A stretch of 64,000 bases of DNA from Candidatus Bathyarchaeota archaeon (GCA_023488905.1 JAMDCQ010000020.1:1-64000); one strand, 5' to 3'. Numbered from the stretch's first letter, positions 1 through 9,834 are shown. A program made the numbers and translations. Notes: a model not told the origin generated them from the sequence alone.

Positions 1-1
1 C

Positions 2-187
2 TGCTTTTTTAGGCTTTGCTGGAACGGTGACTTTGTTGAGGATAAGCCTGATGAGTTCACAGGCTTCCATAAAGCCAAGAAGGCGCTTGCTAGATTTAAA
101 ATTATGCACACCTCTCGGATCCTAATAGGTTGGTATCGTAATAGTTGCAAACTTCGCACAAAAACAGTCATTTTAGTTAATAGTTAG
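2..187 (+). CDS. C-terminal part of an ORF truncated by the window edge, unknown function
   Basis: Open frame from base 2 to TAG at 185-187 (CFFRLCWNGDFVEDKPDEFTGFHKAKKALARFKIMHTSRILIGWYRNSCKLRTKTVILVNS); no N-terminus visible. Confidence 0.3.
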   Translation, partial: CFFRLCWNGDFVEDKPDEFTGFHKAKKALARFKIMHTSRILIGWYRNSCKLRTKTVILVNS

Positions 188-190
188 GGC

Positions 191-219
191 TTAGTAGATA
201 CCGCCTTCTGAAGTAGTGT
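191..219. repeat. Degenerate copy of the 3' end of the DUF2095-like gene (direct repeat A)
   Basis: ttagtagataccgccttctgaagtagtg matches 828-857 ttagtagatgccgccttctttgaagtagtg with one substitution and a 2-nt gap. Confidence 0.7.
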
Positions 220-320
220 GATTGGTCAAGAAACCTAGACCTGTTAACTCAGTTTAGTCAAGGAATCTGGACAAAAAACCATTTATTACCAGTCATCACA
301 ACTGTTTTTCAGATGAAAAA

Positions 321-815
321 TTGAAGAACAATCGCCTTGATCGAAAGTCGCCTTTTGTGTTCTTTTTGATAGTTATTCTTGTTTTGGCGCTCAGTTTGGC
401 ATTGTATTTTCAAGAGCCCAGTAGCAGACCAAATCAGTCAGAGCCGAACGTTCCCCAAGTAAAGATTACCGATTTTTCGGTGAATGACTATTGGCGCCCC
501 ATCGGTGGTTTGATCGTGGGCTACGACTTTAACTTATCAATCCAAAACGCAGGTGCAAGCAACGTAAGCGGGCTGGTGCTGAATATAACAGTTACAATCA
601 ATGACACAAGTGTTCCATACAGTACTTACTTTAAGGGTACATATGAGAACAATACTCTAATTGAACCGCTTGCTGTTGGAGAAGTTAGAGCATGCGATGG
701 AGTACTTATGACTAACTTGGGTTCAGGGACACCCTTTATTGTTCACTCGAACGGGACCTCAATTAAAGCCTCAGTTCTGTTGAATGGCGCTGTTTTGGAT
801 GAGCGAGAAAGCTAA
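321..815 (+). CDS. Membrane-anchored/secreted hypothetical protein
   Basis: N-terminal TM segment (FVFFLIVILVLALSLALYF), then an extracellular beta-type domain. Confidence 0.6.
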   Translation: MKNNRLDRKSPFVFFLIVILVLALSLALYFQEPSSRPNQSEPNVPQVKITDFSVNDYWRPIGGLIVGYDFNLSIQNAGASNVSGLVLNITVTINDTSVPYSTYFKGTYENNTLIEPLAVGEVRACDGVLMTNLGSGTPFIVHSNGTSIKASVLLNGAVLDERES

Positions 816-827
816 TGAAAAGTGCAG

Positions 828-1247
828 TTAGTAGATGCCGCCTTCTTTGAAGTAGTGGTTTTCTTCTTTTTTAGGACCAAAAGCGCGTACCCCATCCTTT
901 TTGAGTTGGCACCTAAGTTCCTTGGCGTATTCTTTTGTGATTTCGCCCTTCTTCTCCAAGTAAGCGATGATTTCTTCTGCTTGCGCTTCAGTGTCGCATC
1001 GGCGCAGGAAATCCACGGCTTGCGGGTTAAAATGCCGCAGTTTATCAGGCGTCTCGGTGCGCGGTGCTAATTCCTCTTCTGGTTCATGGCATTCGTCACA
1101 TGCACATTCGTCCACGCCCTCTACTTCAGATTCAGCTTCCAAAGCGTTCTTTCGCACAGCATCAATCGGAACCTTCACTTCGCCACTCTCTAATTCCTCG
1201 TAAAGATGTGGAAACATTTTCTTCAGAGACTTCTTGTCAATAGCCAT
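828..1247 (-). CDS. Conserved archaeal protein, DUF2095-like
   Basis: MAIDKKSLKKMFPHLYEELESGEV... typical of a small conserved archaeal family; 139 aa. Confidence 0.65.
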   Translation of the reverse strand: MAIDKKSLKKMFPHLYEELESGEVKVPIDAVRKNALEAESEVEGVDECACDECHEPEEELAPRTETPDKLRHFNPQAVDFLRRCDTEAQAEEIIAYLEKKGEITKEYAKELRCQLKKDGVRAFGPKKEENHYFKEGGIY

Positions 1248-1318
1248 GACATATCATTTAACTAAAAATGAAATGGAGCTTTAAGTTTTTTTGATGACTA
1301 TTCCCTTTTTGCGTGAAG

Positions 1319-1933
1319 CTATTCCGGTATGAACCGTTGCGTTGGGTTGTATGAGAGGACTTTTTCGAGCGCCCTGATGTTTAAGCCTTTGAGTTCGTCG
1401 CCAAACGTTTCGCAACGCCGCTTTTTGCCAGCCTCCTCTCGGTTGCGGGCGACGACTTCAAGGCCATGTTTAGCCTGCGTCTGGGCATAAATATGGAAAG
1501 ACCCCAAAGTTACCCCTTTCTTGTTCACCGATGTCCAAGCCGTCTTTGTAACCTTGACGCCGCCAGCTTTCAAAACGTTAACGACGCCCTCAGGGCTATC
1601 GGTGTAAACTGCGATGTCGATGTCGCTGCCCTGCTTGATCGTGCCACGCCAAACACTACCAATCAAAACTGGACAGAAAGCGCTCAAAAGCCTCATTACC
1701 TCCAAAGCTTCTCTGCGCATCTCGATTAAGCGGTCTTTACGTTTTTCTCCCTCGTTTTCCTCAGCTATCTTATCCAGCTCGAGAGCCACTTCAAGGTTGG
1801 AGGGCAAAAAATTGGTACCCAACGTTTGGGCTGCTTTATCTTTGGCTTGCTTGTATTCTTTTTCTGCTCCAAAATAGAGCAGGGTGGCTGCTTCCCGTGC
1901 GACTCGACGTTTCAAATCAAAGTCGTCGGACAA
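1319..1933 (-). CDS. Nucleotidyltransferase domain protein
   Basis: GSVWRGTIKQGSDIDIAVY resembles the GS-x-D-x-D nucleotidyltransferase motif. Confidence 0.7.
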   Translation of the reverse strand: MSDDFDLKRRVAREAATLLYFGAEKEYKQAKDKAAQTLGTNFLPSNLEVALELDKIAEENEGEKRKDRLIEMRREALEVMRLLSAFCPVLIGSVWRGTIKQGSDIDIAVYTDSPEGVVNVLKAGGVKVTKTAWTSVNKKGVTLGSFHIYAQTQAKHGLEVVARNREEAGKKRRCETFGDELKGLNIRALEKVLSYNPTQRFIPE

Positions 1934-1938
1934 AGCCT

Positions 1939-3189
1939 TTACCGTTTAGCGATGGTTTCGTAGAGCTTAACGGTTTTCTCAGCGATCTTGTTCCAGGTGA
2001 ACTCAGCTAGGACGCGTTTTCTGCCGTTTTTGCCCAAGGTTTTTTGCCATTCAGGGCTTTCGAGAGCGTTGGTGACTCCCCATGCGATGTCGCTTGGGTT
2101 GTTGGGGTCGATGTGGTAGCCGCACTGTTCAGGTCCGCAACAGATGACGATTTCACGCATACCACTTACGCCAGCTGCACCAACGACGACTGGTTTCTCC
2201 ATGCTCATGGCTTCAAGGGCAACTATGCCGAAGGGTTCATAGAAACTGGGGAACACTGCGATGTCGCATGCTGCGTAGTGGCGGATGCGTTCTTCCTCGG
2301 GGATGAAGTCGAAGCAGAATTTGACGAAGTCACCCATCTTTGTTATCTGGGTAAGGTTAGTTAGATATTCCTGCAAGTCGCCGACGCCGACGATGACCAG
2401 TTTTGCCTTGGGGATTTTCGTTAGGATGTGGGGCATAGCCATGATGAGTTTGTCTACGCCTTTAACGACCACGAGTCTCCCTAAGAAGAGAATCATGTAT
2501 TCGTCGTCTTTTATGCCGTATTTAGCACGGATACGTTGGATATCCTCTTTTGAGACGGTTTCAGGATTATACTTCTGTGGATCTACGCCGTTGTAGCTTA
2601 CTTGGATTTTCTCGCGTGGAAAACCAAGCCCAATAAGTTCGTCCTTCATGGCGTAGGACACGGTGACAACCATGTCAGCCATGTTGCCCGCCCGCAACTC
2701 AATGTTGCTCACAACACCCGAGCCATTACCCATGGTCCGACCCTTCTCAGTGGAATGCACATGGAATGCAAACGGCAAATTCGTTTCACGCTTAACAGTA
2801 ACGCCGCCCATCGCTGAAAGCCAGTCATGGGCAACCACAACATCGTATTTCATGGCTTCCTGCTTGATTAATTCGTTAACGAGTTTCGCAGCGGATAGAT
2901 AATTGTAGACCATGAGTTTGCCGAAGAATTGCTGTCCGCGTCCCCACTTTTTGATGTCTTCAGATATGACGTCGGGGAGTGAGTCGGAGATGTCTATGTG
3001 GAGTGGGCGGTGTATTTCGATGCCTCGCCAGATTTCTCGGGTTGGCATGGAGCCTTCGTCGTCGTTCATTGTGAAAACGGTAACGTCGTGGTCGTTGAGG
3101 ACGAATTTGCGGGTGATTTCTGCCGCGTAGGTGCCTAGTCCGCCGACGATTTTAGGTGGGTATTCGTAGACAAAAACAGCTATCTTCAT
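1939..3189 (-). CDS. Glycosyltransferase family 4 / glycogen synthase-like
   Basis: MKIAVFVYEYPPKIVGGLGTYAAEI, FLGRLVVVKGVDKLI, PSFYEPFGIVALEAM. Confidence 0.88.
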   Translation of the reverse strand: MKIAVFVYEYPPKIVGGLGTYAAEITRKFVLNDHDVTVFTMNDDEGSMPTREIWRGIEIHRPLHIDISDSLPDVISEDIKKWGRGQQFFGKLMVYNYLSAAKLVNELIKQEAMKYDVVVAHDWLSAMGGVTVKRETNLPFAFHVHSTEKGRTMGNGSGVVSNIELRAGNMADMVVTVSYAMKDELIGLGFPREKIQVSYNGVDPQKYNPETVSKEDIQRIRAKYGIKDDEYMILFLGRLVVVKGVDKLIMAMPHILTKIPKAKLVIVGVGDLQEYLTNLTQITKMGDFVKFCFDFIPEEERIRHYAACDIAVFPSFYEPFGIVALEAMSMEKPVVVGAAGVSGMREIVICCGPEQCGYHIDPNNPSDIAWGVTNALESPEWQKTLGKNGRKRVLAEFTWNKIAEKTVKLYETIAKR

Positions 3190-3369
3190 GTTTTGAGTGT
3201 CACCATTTAACCATTTAGAGGTGGGAACCTCTGTACTAAAGCTTTACCCAAGCCAGCTAACGAGTTGCTACTTAAAAACCAAGGGATTGCTCATGGTTTC
3301 TGTAGGTTTTGGGGAAAACTTTGATTAGACTGAAACACATATCCCCTTAAGAGGTAAGGTGCCGCTAAG

Positions 3370-3984
3370 ATGAGTTTATCACCTATTAAATTGGAAATTC
3401 TGCAATCTATGTTGCTATCGGACAAACCGCAGAAAGCCATGGAAATTGCTAAAGATGCCCATAGAGAGTTCCAGCCAGTTATGATGCACCTCTTGGGACT
3501 CCAAAGAATGGGCTATGTTTCGTCTCCAGAAAAGGGACTCTACATTATTAGCTCAGCAGGCAAAAAAGTTCTCGGTATTCCTGAAATCACAAAAGAGAAG
3601 GCGACAGCCATACTCGCTTACGCACCACACGATAAATCCTTCCACTTCTACGCTACAGTGGGCAAACCGCTCAGTATGCATGCCCATAACCTGCGGGATT
3701 TCGTTGGGAAAATCGACAAAGCAGACATAATCTCGGTGGAATTCCACTTTAAACGTGGCGACTTTGAGAGCTGGTTTAAGGGGTTGGGCGACGAAGAATT
3801 AGCCAAAAAGACAGCCCTGCTAAAGCAACGCAACGTAGTCGGCGAGGAACTCAGAAAACAACTGCGCGAAATGACCCATAAACGCTATCACGAGTTGGCT
3901 GAGTTGACGGGTCAGGTGTTTCCTGAAGACGAGCACAATAACCATCTTGCCCCCCACGGTGGACACACCCACATACACGCTTAA
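3370..3984 (+). CDS. wHTH-like regulator with His-rich C-terminus
   Basis: N-terminal winged-helix pattern; tail EDEHNNHLAPHGGHTHIHA. Confidence 0.55.
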   Translation: MSLSPIKLEILQSMLLSDKPQKAMEIAKDAHREFQPVMMHLLGLQRMGYVSSPEKGLYIISSAGKKVLGIPEITKEKATAILAYAPHDKSFHFYATVGKPLSMHAHNLRDFVGKIDKADIISVEFHFKRGDFESWFKGLGDEELAKKTALLKQRNVVGEELRKQLREMTHKRYHELAELTGQVFPEDEHNNHLAPHGGHTHIHA

Positions 3985-4075
3985 CAATAAAGCAACTTTT
4001 TCAGTCTTTAATTTCACTTAATATTTCATTTAAAACGTAAAAAGTGGTTCTTCCAAAAAAAGAGGAAGAAAAAAT

Positions 4076-5068
4076 TTAGGTTATTTGCTTGTAAATCGGG
4101 TGCTCTTTGAACTTCAGAATGGTTGAGGACCACTCGATAGTTCCGCTTGGCAGCCTCGTGCAGAGCGACTGAACTTTTGCGCCGCCCTGAATGAACCGCA
4201 CGCCATCAAGCATTTCTCCTTTAGTGATGCCTGATGCAGCGAAAATCATCTCGTTACCCTTCGCCAACTCGTCTTCAGTGTAGGTCTTGTTTATGTCTAC
4301 ACCTGCAGCTTCGAGGCGGGTCATTCTGTTCTCGTCGTCTTTTTTGTCCTTCCACACCTTAACAAGCATGGTTCCGCCTAAACATTTAACTGCGGTAGCT
4401 GCAATGGTGGCTTCAGCTCCTGCACCTGCGCCAACCAGCAAATCCACACCTGAATCAGACAGGCAAGTAACGATGGCGCCTGCGATGTCTCCATCAGCGA
4501 TTAAGATAATTCTTACACCCATCTTTCTGAGGCGCGCAAGCAATTCGTCGTGTCGGGGTCTTTCCAGCATGATGACGGTGAAATTCGCTAAAGGTCTCTT
4601 TTTGAGTGTGGCTATGGTTGTTACTATTTCTTCGATGGGCATTTCTAAGTTGATTTTTCCTTTTGCGATGCCGTTGGTTGCAACTTTGAAGTAGTAGCCG
4701 TCGTCAGGCAAAACTTGGAGGCACCCCACCGGGGCACAAGCCAAGGTTGATATGGCGTCTTTTTTGCCTTTGCTGGTGGCGGTTGTGCCGTCCACTTGGT
4801 CGATGACGAACTCCACTTTGGGTCCGTTGCCGGTACCGACTTTTTCGCGGTTGTTAAATGCGGGTGCGTTGTCTTTGGGTCCTTCGCAGCAGATAACTTC
4901 GCCGTCGATTTCCATTTGGTTCATAATTGCCCTTGAGAAATCTAGGGCGGTTTGATCAACCATGTCGGGGTCGCCTTTGCCAATGTGCAATGCTGCTCCG
5001 ACGGCTCCGGCGGTGGTTATGCGAATTAAGGATGGGCCAAGAGATCGTAGAGATGTCATGTCTATCAC
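4076..5068 (-). CDS. glpX: Fructose-1,6-bisphosphatase class II (GlpX-like)
   Basis: GlpX-type sequence: DFSRAIMNQMEIDGEVICCEGPKDNAP, FVIDQVDGTTATSKGKKDAIS. Confidence 0.85.
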   Translation of the reverse strand: MIDMTSLRSLGPSLIRITTAGAVGAALHIGKGDPDMVDQTALDFSRAIMNQMEIDGEVICCEGPKDNAPAFNNREKVGTGNGPKVEFVIDQVDGTTATSKGKKDAISTLACAPVGCLQVLPDDGYYFKVATNGIAKGKINLEMPIEEIVTTIATLKKRPLANFTVIMLERPRHDELLARLRKMGVRIILIADGDIAGAIVTCLSDSGVDLLVGAGAGAEATIAATAVKCLGGTMLVKVWKDKKDDENRMTRLEAAGVDINKTYTEDELAKGNEMIFAASGITKGEMLDGVRFIQGGAKVQSLCTRLPSGTIEWSSTILKFKEHPIYKQIT

Positions 5069-5982
5069 TTTTTCCTCTCGTTTTGCCAGAGTTCTACAAA
5101 TTCCATGTAGTTCTGGGCGATTTTTTCAACTGCTTCTTTTTGGGTGGCTTTGCCTGCTCGGAACTCGACGAGGGGATCCCAGAAAATTGTTCTGCCAACT
5201 GCGAAGCCAATGATGCCTGGGATTTTGGCTCCGACTGCAAGCCACTCTTTAACTTTGTCTTTGGATTCACCGCGTCCCAAAGTGATGACGCCTGCTTTGC
5301 GTCCGTCTGCTTGAGCCTGAGCGACGATGGCTTTGGCGTTGGCTGGGTCTTCGACGCCTTCGAGTTTCCAGATGGCTGGTTCAACGCCGCCGTCTTGGAT
5401 TTGCTTTAGGCTTTCACACATGAGTTTGGGGCGAAGTTGTAAGTCATATTTCTCTTTGGAACCGCCCAGTGAAGCAAGCTGTGTGGGGGTTGCGGGGACG
5501 ATGAGTTCGAATAGGAAGGGTCGTTGGGTCTTGGCGAGGTAGTCGCTGAGTTCCTTTAGGCGCTGGAGTTGACGCTTGTTTAGGATTGGGTCGCTTTCGG
5601 GGTTGTAGCGTACCAGCACTTTGAGGAAGGTTGGGTTGAATTCTTCGATGTGCTTGCTGTATTGGCTGCCGTATTCGAAGTCAAATTCGTCTTGACCTGA
5701 CTTCTCTGCGGGCATGGCGAAGTTGAAGCCCTCTTTTTTAGCTTGACAGAGGATTTTTGCGCCGAATTCTTCGTCAACTAAGAGTCCCGCGATGTCTTTG
5801 GGAACCCTCTTTGTAAGCGCCAGTTTGAAGCCTTCAAAAATTATCTTTTTAGCTTCTTGGATTTTCTTTTTTTCTTCAGGTGTCGGGGGGCGGCCTTTGA
5901 TTCCGAACAATTTCTCGATGAAAGAGGCTCGATGATCAAACGCTAAAATCAGCAAATCCTTTTTAGACCAATCGGTCAACAT
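5065..5982 (-). CDS. DUF2090 / IolC C-terminal-like TIM-barrel aldolase-type protein
   Basis: LLILAFDHRASFIEKLFGI, GLLVDEEFGAKI, GIIGFAVGRTIFWDPL; stop/start overlap (ATGA) with glpX. Confidence 0.7.
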   Translation of the reverse strand: MLTDWSKKDLLILAFDHRASFIEKLFGIKGRPPTPEEKKKIQEAKKIIFEGFKLALTKRVPKDIAGLLVDEEFGAKILCQAKKEGFNFAMPAEKSGQDEFDFEYGSQYSKHIEEFNPTFLKVLVRYNPESDPILNKRQLQRLKELSDYLAKTQRPFLFELIVPATPTQLASLGGSKEKYDLQLRPKLMCESLKQIQDGGVEPAIWKLEGVEDPANAKAIVAQAQADGRKAGVITLGRGESKDKVKEWLAVGAKIPGIIGFAVGRTIFWDPLVEFRAGKATQKEAVEKIAQNYMEFVELWQNERKK

Positions 5983-6144
5983 TGCTCACCGAGCCTTTAT
6001 CATGTTTTACTCAAATAAATCGTTATTGCTCCCGCTTGTTTTCCAAATAAAGCAGCCCTTTTTCCTGTCTGATAGGCAGGTTTTAGCGGGTTAGGATAAA
6101 CTGAAATACAAAACCCGCCATAATAGCACAGTCAAGGGCTAAAC

Positions 6145-6645
6145 ATGACTGACCCAAAAATCGTCACAGTCAAACTACCCGAAGAAGTCTACCAAGAAAT
6201 CGCTCTGCGCATACCTGAAGGCGACCGAAGCGACTTCATCCGCGAAGCCATCGCTGAGAAACTCCAGAAAACCCCCAAACCCGACAAACTCTTAGCCCTC
6301 GAAACCCGCATGGCACAGCTAGAAGAGCAGTTTGGCCAAATCAAAAAGTACCTCGCCGACCTCGACATACTCACCTTCCAACATGGAAAAATCAACCCCT
6401 ACCAATACGCCACAGACGAATTAGACCGCAAAATCATAGAGTACCTCATGAACTACAAGTCCACTACCACTCCCGAGTTGGCGGATTACCTCAAAACCAA
6501 CCGCTGGCTCGTACTAAACAGGCTGCAGAAAATCGAGAAGAACAGCAAAAAACAGGCGGGCAAAGCAATCATTGAATACTATGCGGGGGAGCGGTCGGGG
6601 AAGAAGAAGGCTTGGTGGATAGATGAAGAGTTAATTCAGGAATAG
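6145..6645 (+). CDS. Ribbon-helix-helix (CopG-like) regulator with C-terminal HTH
   Basis: KIVTVKLPEEVYQEIALRIPEGDRSDFIREAIAEKL. Confidence 0.75.
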   Translation: MTDPKIVTVKLPEEVYQEIALRIPEGDRSDFIREAIAEKLQKTPKPDKLLALETRMAQLEEQFGQIKKYLADLDILTFQHGKINPYQYATDELDRKIIEYLMNYKSTTTPELADYLKTNRWLVLNRLQKIEKNSKKQAGKAIIEYYAGERSGKKKAWWIDEELIQE

Positions 6646-6693
6646 GCTGGGTTAGCTTTAAATTCTCTTTGCATGTTTGGTTTCTGCTTGTGT

Positions 6694-6772
6694 GGGCTCG
6701 TAGTCTAGCACGGATTAAGGCATCGGCCTCCGGAGCCGAGAATCCTGGGTTCAAATCCCAGCGGGCCCGCCA
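6694..6772 (+). tRNA. tRNA-Arg (anticodon CCG), encoded CCA
   Basis: Acceptor GGGCTCG/CGGGCCC; anticodon arm TCGGC-CTCCGGA-GCCGA; T arm CTGGG-TTCAAAT-CCCAG; G73 then CCA. Confidence 0.95.
6754..6770. repeat. att-like direct repeat, left copy within tRNA-Arg
   Basis: AATCCCAGCGGGCCCGC, identical to 19879-19895. Confidence 0.8.
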
Positions 6773-6959
6773 CATTTGACTCGAATTTAACCTCTTTTCC
6801 CCTTTCTTTTTTTGAGCATTTAGAAGGTCCTACGTTAGGCGTTAAACGACCAGAATCAAGAGTCCCTCAGTGTATGGATTGCACTTTTTGGTGTGGCCGC
6901 TGTTCTGAGCCAACGTCGGATGTCAAGAAGTCGATTAATTGTCTAGCATCGAGTGATGC

Positions 6960-7330
6960 TTGCTCCAAGTTTTCGATAAGAGGGCAGAAAGCTCAGGAGG
7001 CTCAGGTTTGAGAAAGTACCAGACTTGGGCTTACTTGAACGCTGAAGGCAAGAAGCTCTGGGGCGACGTCTTTCCTGACGGCGAAATCCCCATTCAGAGT
7101 ATGATTGCTCAGGCTGCAACCTTAGAGGGCGTCAATGGCGTCGAAAGGGTTCTTCTGGTTGACTGGAAGGAACTCGCGCCGAGCAGCAAAACTCTGTTCT
7201 TGAGAAAATCAGCAAATTAAGTGGCGCCTCCGGAGACACCATCCTCAAACATATCTCGAAAGTTGGTTTGCCCTTGCGTGAGAAATACACGGAAGGTTGC
7301 GGAACAAGCCGAATGGGGCTCCTCATTTAG
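6960..7330 (+). pseudogene. Frameshifted small MGE-type protein
   Basis: ORF 6960-7220 ends early; a second frame continues as VLEKISKLSGASGDTILKHISKVGLPLREKYTEGCGTSRMGLLI to TAG at 7328-7330. Confidence 0.5.
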
Positions 7331-7341
7331 GAGGACTTGCC

Positions 7342-7692
7342 ATGGACTTCAACGTTAGCAAAATAGATCCAGTTGATTGGCTGACTGACGACAGATGGAT
7401 TGTTTTTAGCTTCTACGGCGGCTTTGCACAGTACCTAGAGCACTCTTACTTCACTCCAGGAACGCCAAAAAACGCCGAGTTCGAAGTCATGGTGGCTCCT
7501 GTTTCAATCAACGGTTTGAATGGCATAGCGCCTTTCTACCGCATAAAAGATAGTGCCGAAAACCGTGATTCACTCCGAGCAGCACTCTCAGAGTTCAACG
7601 AAAAACGCTTGCTAACTTTGGCAGAACTCGACGAAAACATTGAAGATCTAAGACAAAAAGTCAGGGAAATAGTTCTCCCAACACTTCGGTGA
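7342..7692 (+). CDS. Hypothetical protein (116 aa)
   Basis: ATG at 7342 preceded by AGGAGG; overlaps the next gene by 4 nt. Confidence 0.55.
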   Translation: MDFNVSKIDPVDWLTDDRWIVFSFYGGFAQYLEHSYFTPGTPKNAEFEVMVAPVSINGLNGIAPFYRIKDSAENRDSLRAALSEFNEKRLLTLAELDENIEDLRQKVREIVLPTLR

Positions 7693-8612
7693 TTTTTTTG
7701 GTTGATGCTATCGGTAGAAGTCAAAACTTTTCTTCTTCAAAGTCAAAAGTCAAATTTGACTTTACTACCGTTCGCACCAGAGTCATCCCAATACTCAAGC
7801 GTGTGCAGGTCGGTGACTATCCTGCCAAGATCGGTCGCACGTATGGTTGGAGCAAACAGCACGTATCTTACTACCTAAACAAGCTGGAAAAAGCTGGATT
7901 GGTTTGTCGCAGGAAGCGGAGTAGTGCTGTGTTTATTGAGTTGACGCTTAGAGGTCAAAATTTTCTCGGGTCATGTGAGGGCATCCTCTTCGGGTCAGGC
8001 GTGTTCCGTTTGGAGAAGGTCCAGTATAGGTATCCGATTTTGGCTGAGGGTTTGCTTCCTGCAGATTTTCGCAGGATTGAGATGCAGAATTGGACTGCCT
8101 TGCTTGGGTTGGAGCAGGGTGTTAAGGTTAGGCATACTTCGAGGTCTTGGATTGTGCATGTGGAGACTCTTTATGGTCGTAGCCCGGGAGAGTTGTTTAC
8201 GCTTTCTAAGAATTTGGCTGACCGTGTTGCTAAGGGTTTGATGGTTAAGTATGGCTGCCGACTTGCTGATGGGGAAATCTGTAAGGGGCATGAAGTAGCA
8301 ATTGACGATCCAGTGGCTCAGTTACTCAGCAGATACTTCACGGTTAGCGTCCCAGGCAAGTGCCACATGGACCACAGTCCCGGAGAGTTGGAGGGTGAGA
8401 TTGATTTTGAGCAAAGAGACATGGCGGTTGAATATCTTCTCATGCCTGAACGGGTTAAGAAATTGGAAGGGCAACTTGCAGCCTTGAGTTGTGACTTGGA
8501 AAGAATTGGCGCTAATCTCGAGAAGTTGACTGTTGTTTTGGGGAAGCTCTGTGATGTCGAAGGAGAAACCAACGCTCACAAAGGTGCAGGAGGTAGCCAA
8601 TATGTCGCTTGA
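7689..8612 (+). CDS. wHTH DNA-binding protein with C-terminal coiled coil (MGE-type)
   Basis: RVQVGDYPAKIGRTYGWSKQHVSYYLNKLEKAGLVCRRKRSS winged-helix; C-terminal heptads. Confidence 0.6.
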   Translation: MIFLVDAIGRSQNFSSSKSKVKFDFTTVRTRVIPILKRVQVGDYPAKIGRTYGWSKQHVSYYLNKLEKAGLVCRRKRSSAVFIELTLRGQNFLGSCEGILFGSGVFRLEKVQYRYPILAEGLLPADFRRIEMQNWTALLGLEQGVKVRHTSRSWIVHVETLYGRSPGELFTLSKNLADRVAKGLMVKYGCRLADGEICKGHEVAIDDPVAQLLSRYFTVSVPGKCHMDHSPGELEGEIDFEQRDMAVEYLLMPERVKKLEGQLAALSCDLERIGANLEKLTVVLGKLCDVEGETNAHKGAGGSQYVA

Positions 8613-8703
8613 GCAGGGCGTTAAGTTAGCGCTAATGGCAGTGAAAACTTGTTCAAAGGCACTTTTAGCACTTAGTCTAAGGCATGGAAAAAGTCCATGC
8701 TTT

Positions 8704-9192
8704 TTAAAAGTCGCCTTGCAGTCCGGCTACTAGATTAGCCACGCTTTCTCTGATTGAGCTTGGAGTGCTTTGTCCCAGTGCACCCAGTTCCTTACCGAGT
8801 GTTCCCATGGTTTTTGCGAAATCAGCCAGGTCAAGTGCTATAGCTTTCATCTGCATAGCGAACTCTTCTGTGATCTCCCCTGCCTGCAAATCTGAGATAG
8901 CATCAGCTCTTGCTGCTTTGGCTTCGTCAATCTTTGATTTAAGTGCAGTCACATATTCGTCTACGATGGCAAGTTTTGCTTCTTGTGCTTCTGCGCGGTT
9001 AACTTTTGTTTCCAAGATGAAATTCTGAATGTCAGCTTTGTGTGTCTGTGTAATTTCACGAATCTCGCTTGCTAGATCTTTACCAAGTTGGCCTTGAGTG
9101 CTTTGCGCCTGAACGAGCGCCATTAGGGAACATGCGATTAGCATTGCTGCTATTGCTGAGATTGCGAATGTTTTCTTTAATGTTTTTTTCAT
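8704..9192 (-). CDS. Secreted alpha-helical protein
   Basis: Signal peptide MKKTLKKTFAISAIAAMLIACSLMALVQAQ, then helical Ala/Glu/Lys-rich sequence. Confidence 0.65.
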   Translation of the reverse strand: MKKTLKKTFAISAIAAMLIACSLMALVQAQSTQGQLGKDLASEIREITQTHKADIQNFILETKVNRAEAQEAKLAIVDEYVTALKSKIDEAKAARADAISDLQAGEITEEFAMQMKAIALDLADFAKTMGTLGKELGALGQSTPSSIRESVANLVAGLQGDF

Positions 9193-9426
9193 CCTTTTTG
9201 TCCTCCGTTGATTGTTGGATTTTCATTGTGAATGGACAATAAAAGGGTTTTTTCGTTCGATTTCGCTCTATAACCTTCAGAAAGGGTCATTTCGGTATTT
9301 TAACCTTCAGAACAGTTATAATTTTCCTTCGCAACTTTTTAGGCGGTGCACACCCAGCTAACGCACGGGAAACGCTTGCCTTGAATGAACAAATTCTCCA
9401 AACAGTCAATTAACGCTGCGTTTTCG

Positions 9427-9789
9427 TTAACTTCTGTCCACAATAAATGTGCAGGGAGCCTCAAAGGGGGGTTGGTTCATGATTACGCCTGTCGCTTTGT
9501 ATTCTCCAGGTGTGGCGTCTGTGGGTTTCCATTTTTCCGTGTAGGTCAGTGTCTCGTTGGGTTGTAGAATTAGTTGCTCTATGGTCATGGCGAACATTTT
9601 TCCGTTTGACCAGCGCCAGATTTCCTTCTCGCCTTTTGAGATTATGAAGTCGTATCGTTGAGCTGATGTGAAAATTAGCTCGACTGGGCTCCGACCTCCA
9701 TTCGTGATGGTAACGGATATTTCCACTTCTTCCTCTACCGAATATTGGCTTTTACTCGTTTGAGTCTTGACTGAAATTTGCGTCTTCAT
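9427..9789 (-). CDS. BsuPI-type (intracellular proteinase inhibitor) domain protein
   Basis: Compact beta-sandwich pattern: SPVELIFTSAQRYDFIISKGEKEIWRWSNGKMFAMTIEQLILQPNETLTYTEKWKP; no signal peptide. Confidence 0.75.
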   Translation of the reverse strand: MKTQISVKTQTSKSQYSVEEEVEISVTITNGGRSPVELIFTSAQRYDFIISKGEKEIWRWSNGKMFAMTIEQLILQPNETLTYTEKWKPTDATPGEYKATGVIMNQPPFEAPCTFIVDRS

Positions 9790-9834
9790 TGTCAGAACTC
9801 TTCAGTCATGGAAAAAAGGGAGAGGGAACTATGC

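Noticed and set aside
6569-6775. Minus-strand ORF over the tRNA-Arg (MWRARWDLNPGFSAPEADAL...)
   Set aside because: Well-known type of false ORF produced by translating a tRNA gene in reverse.
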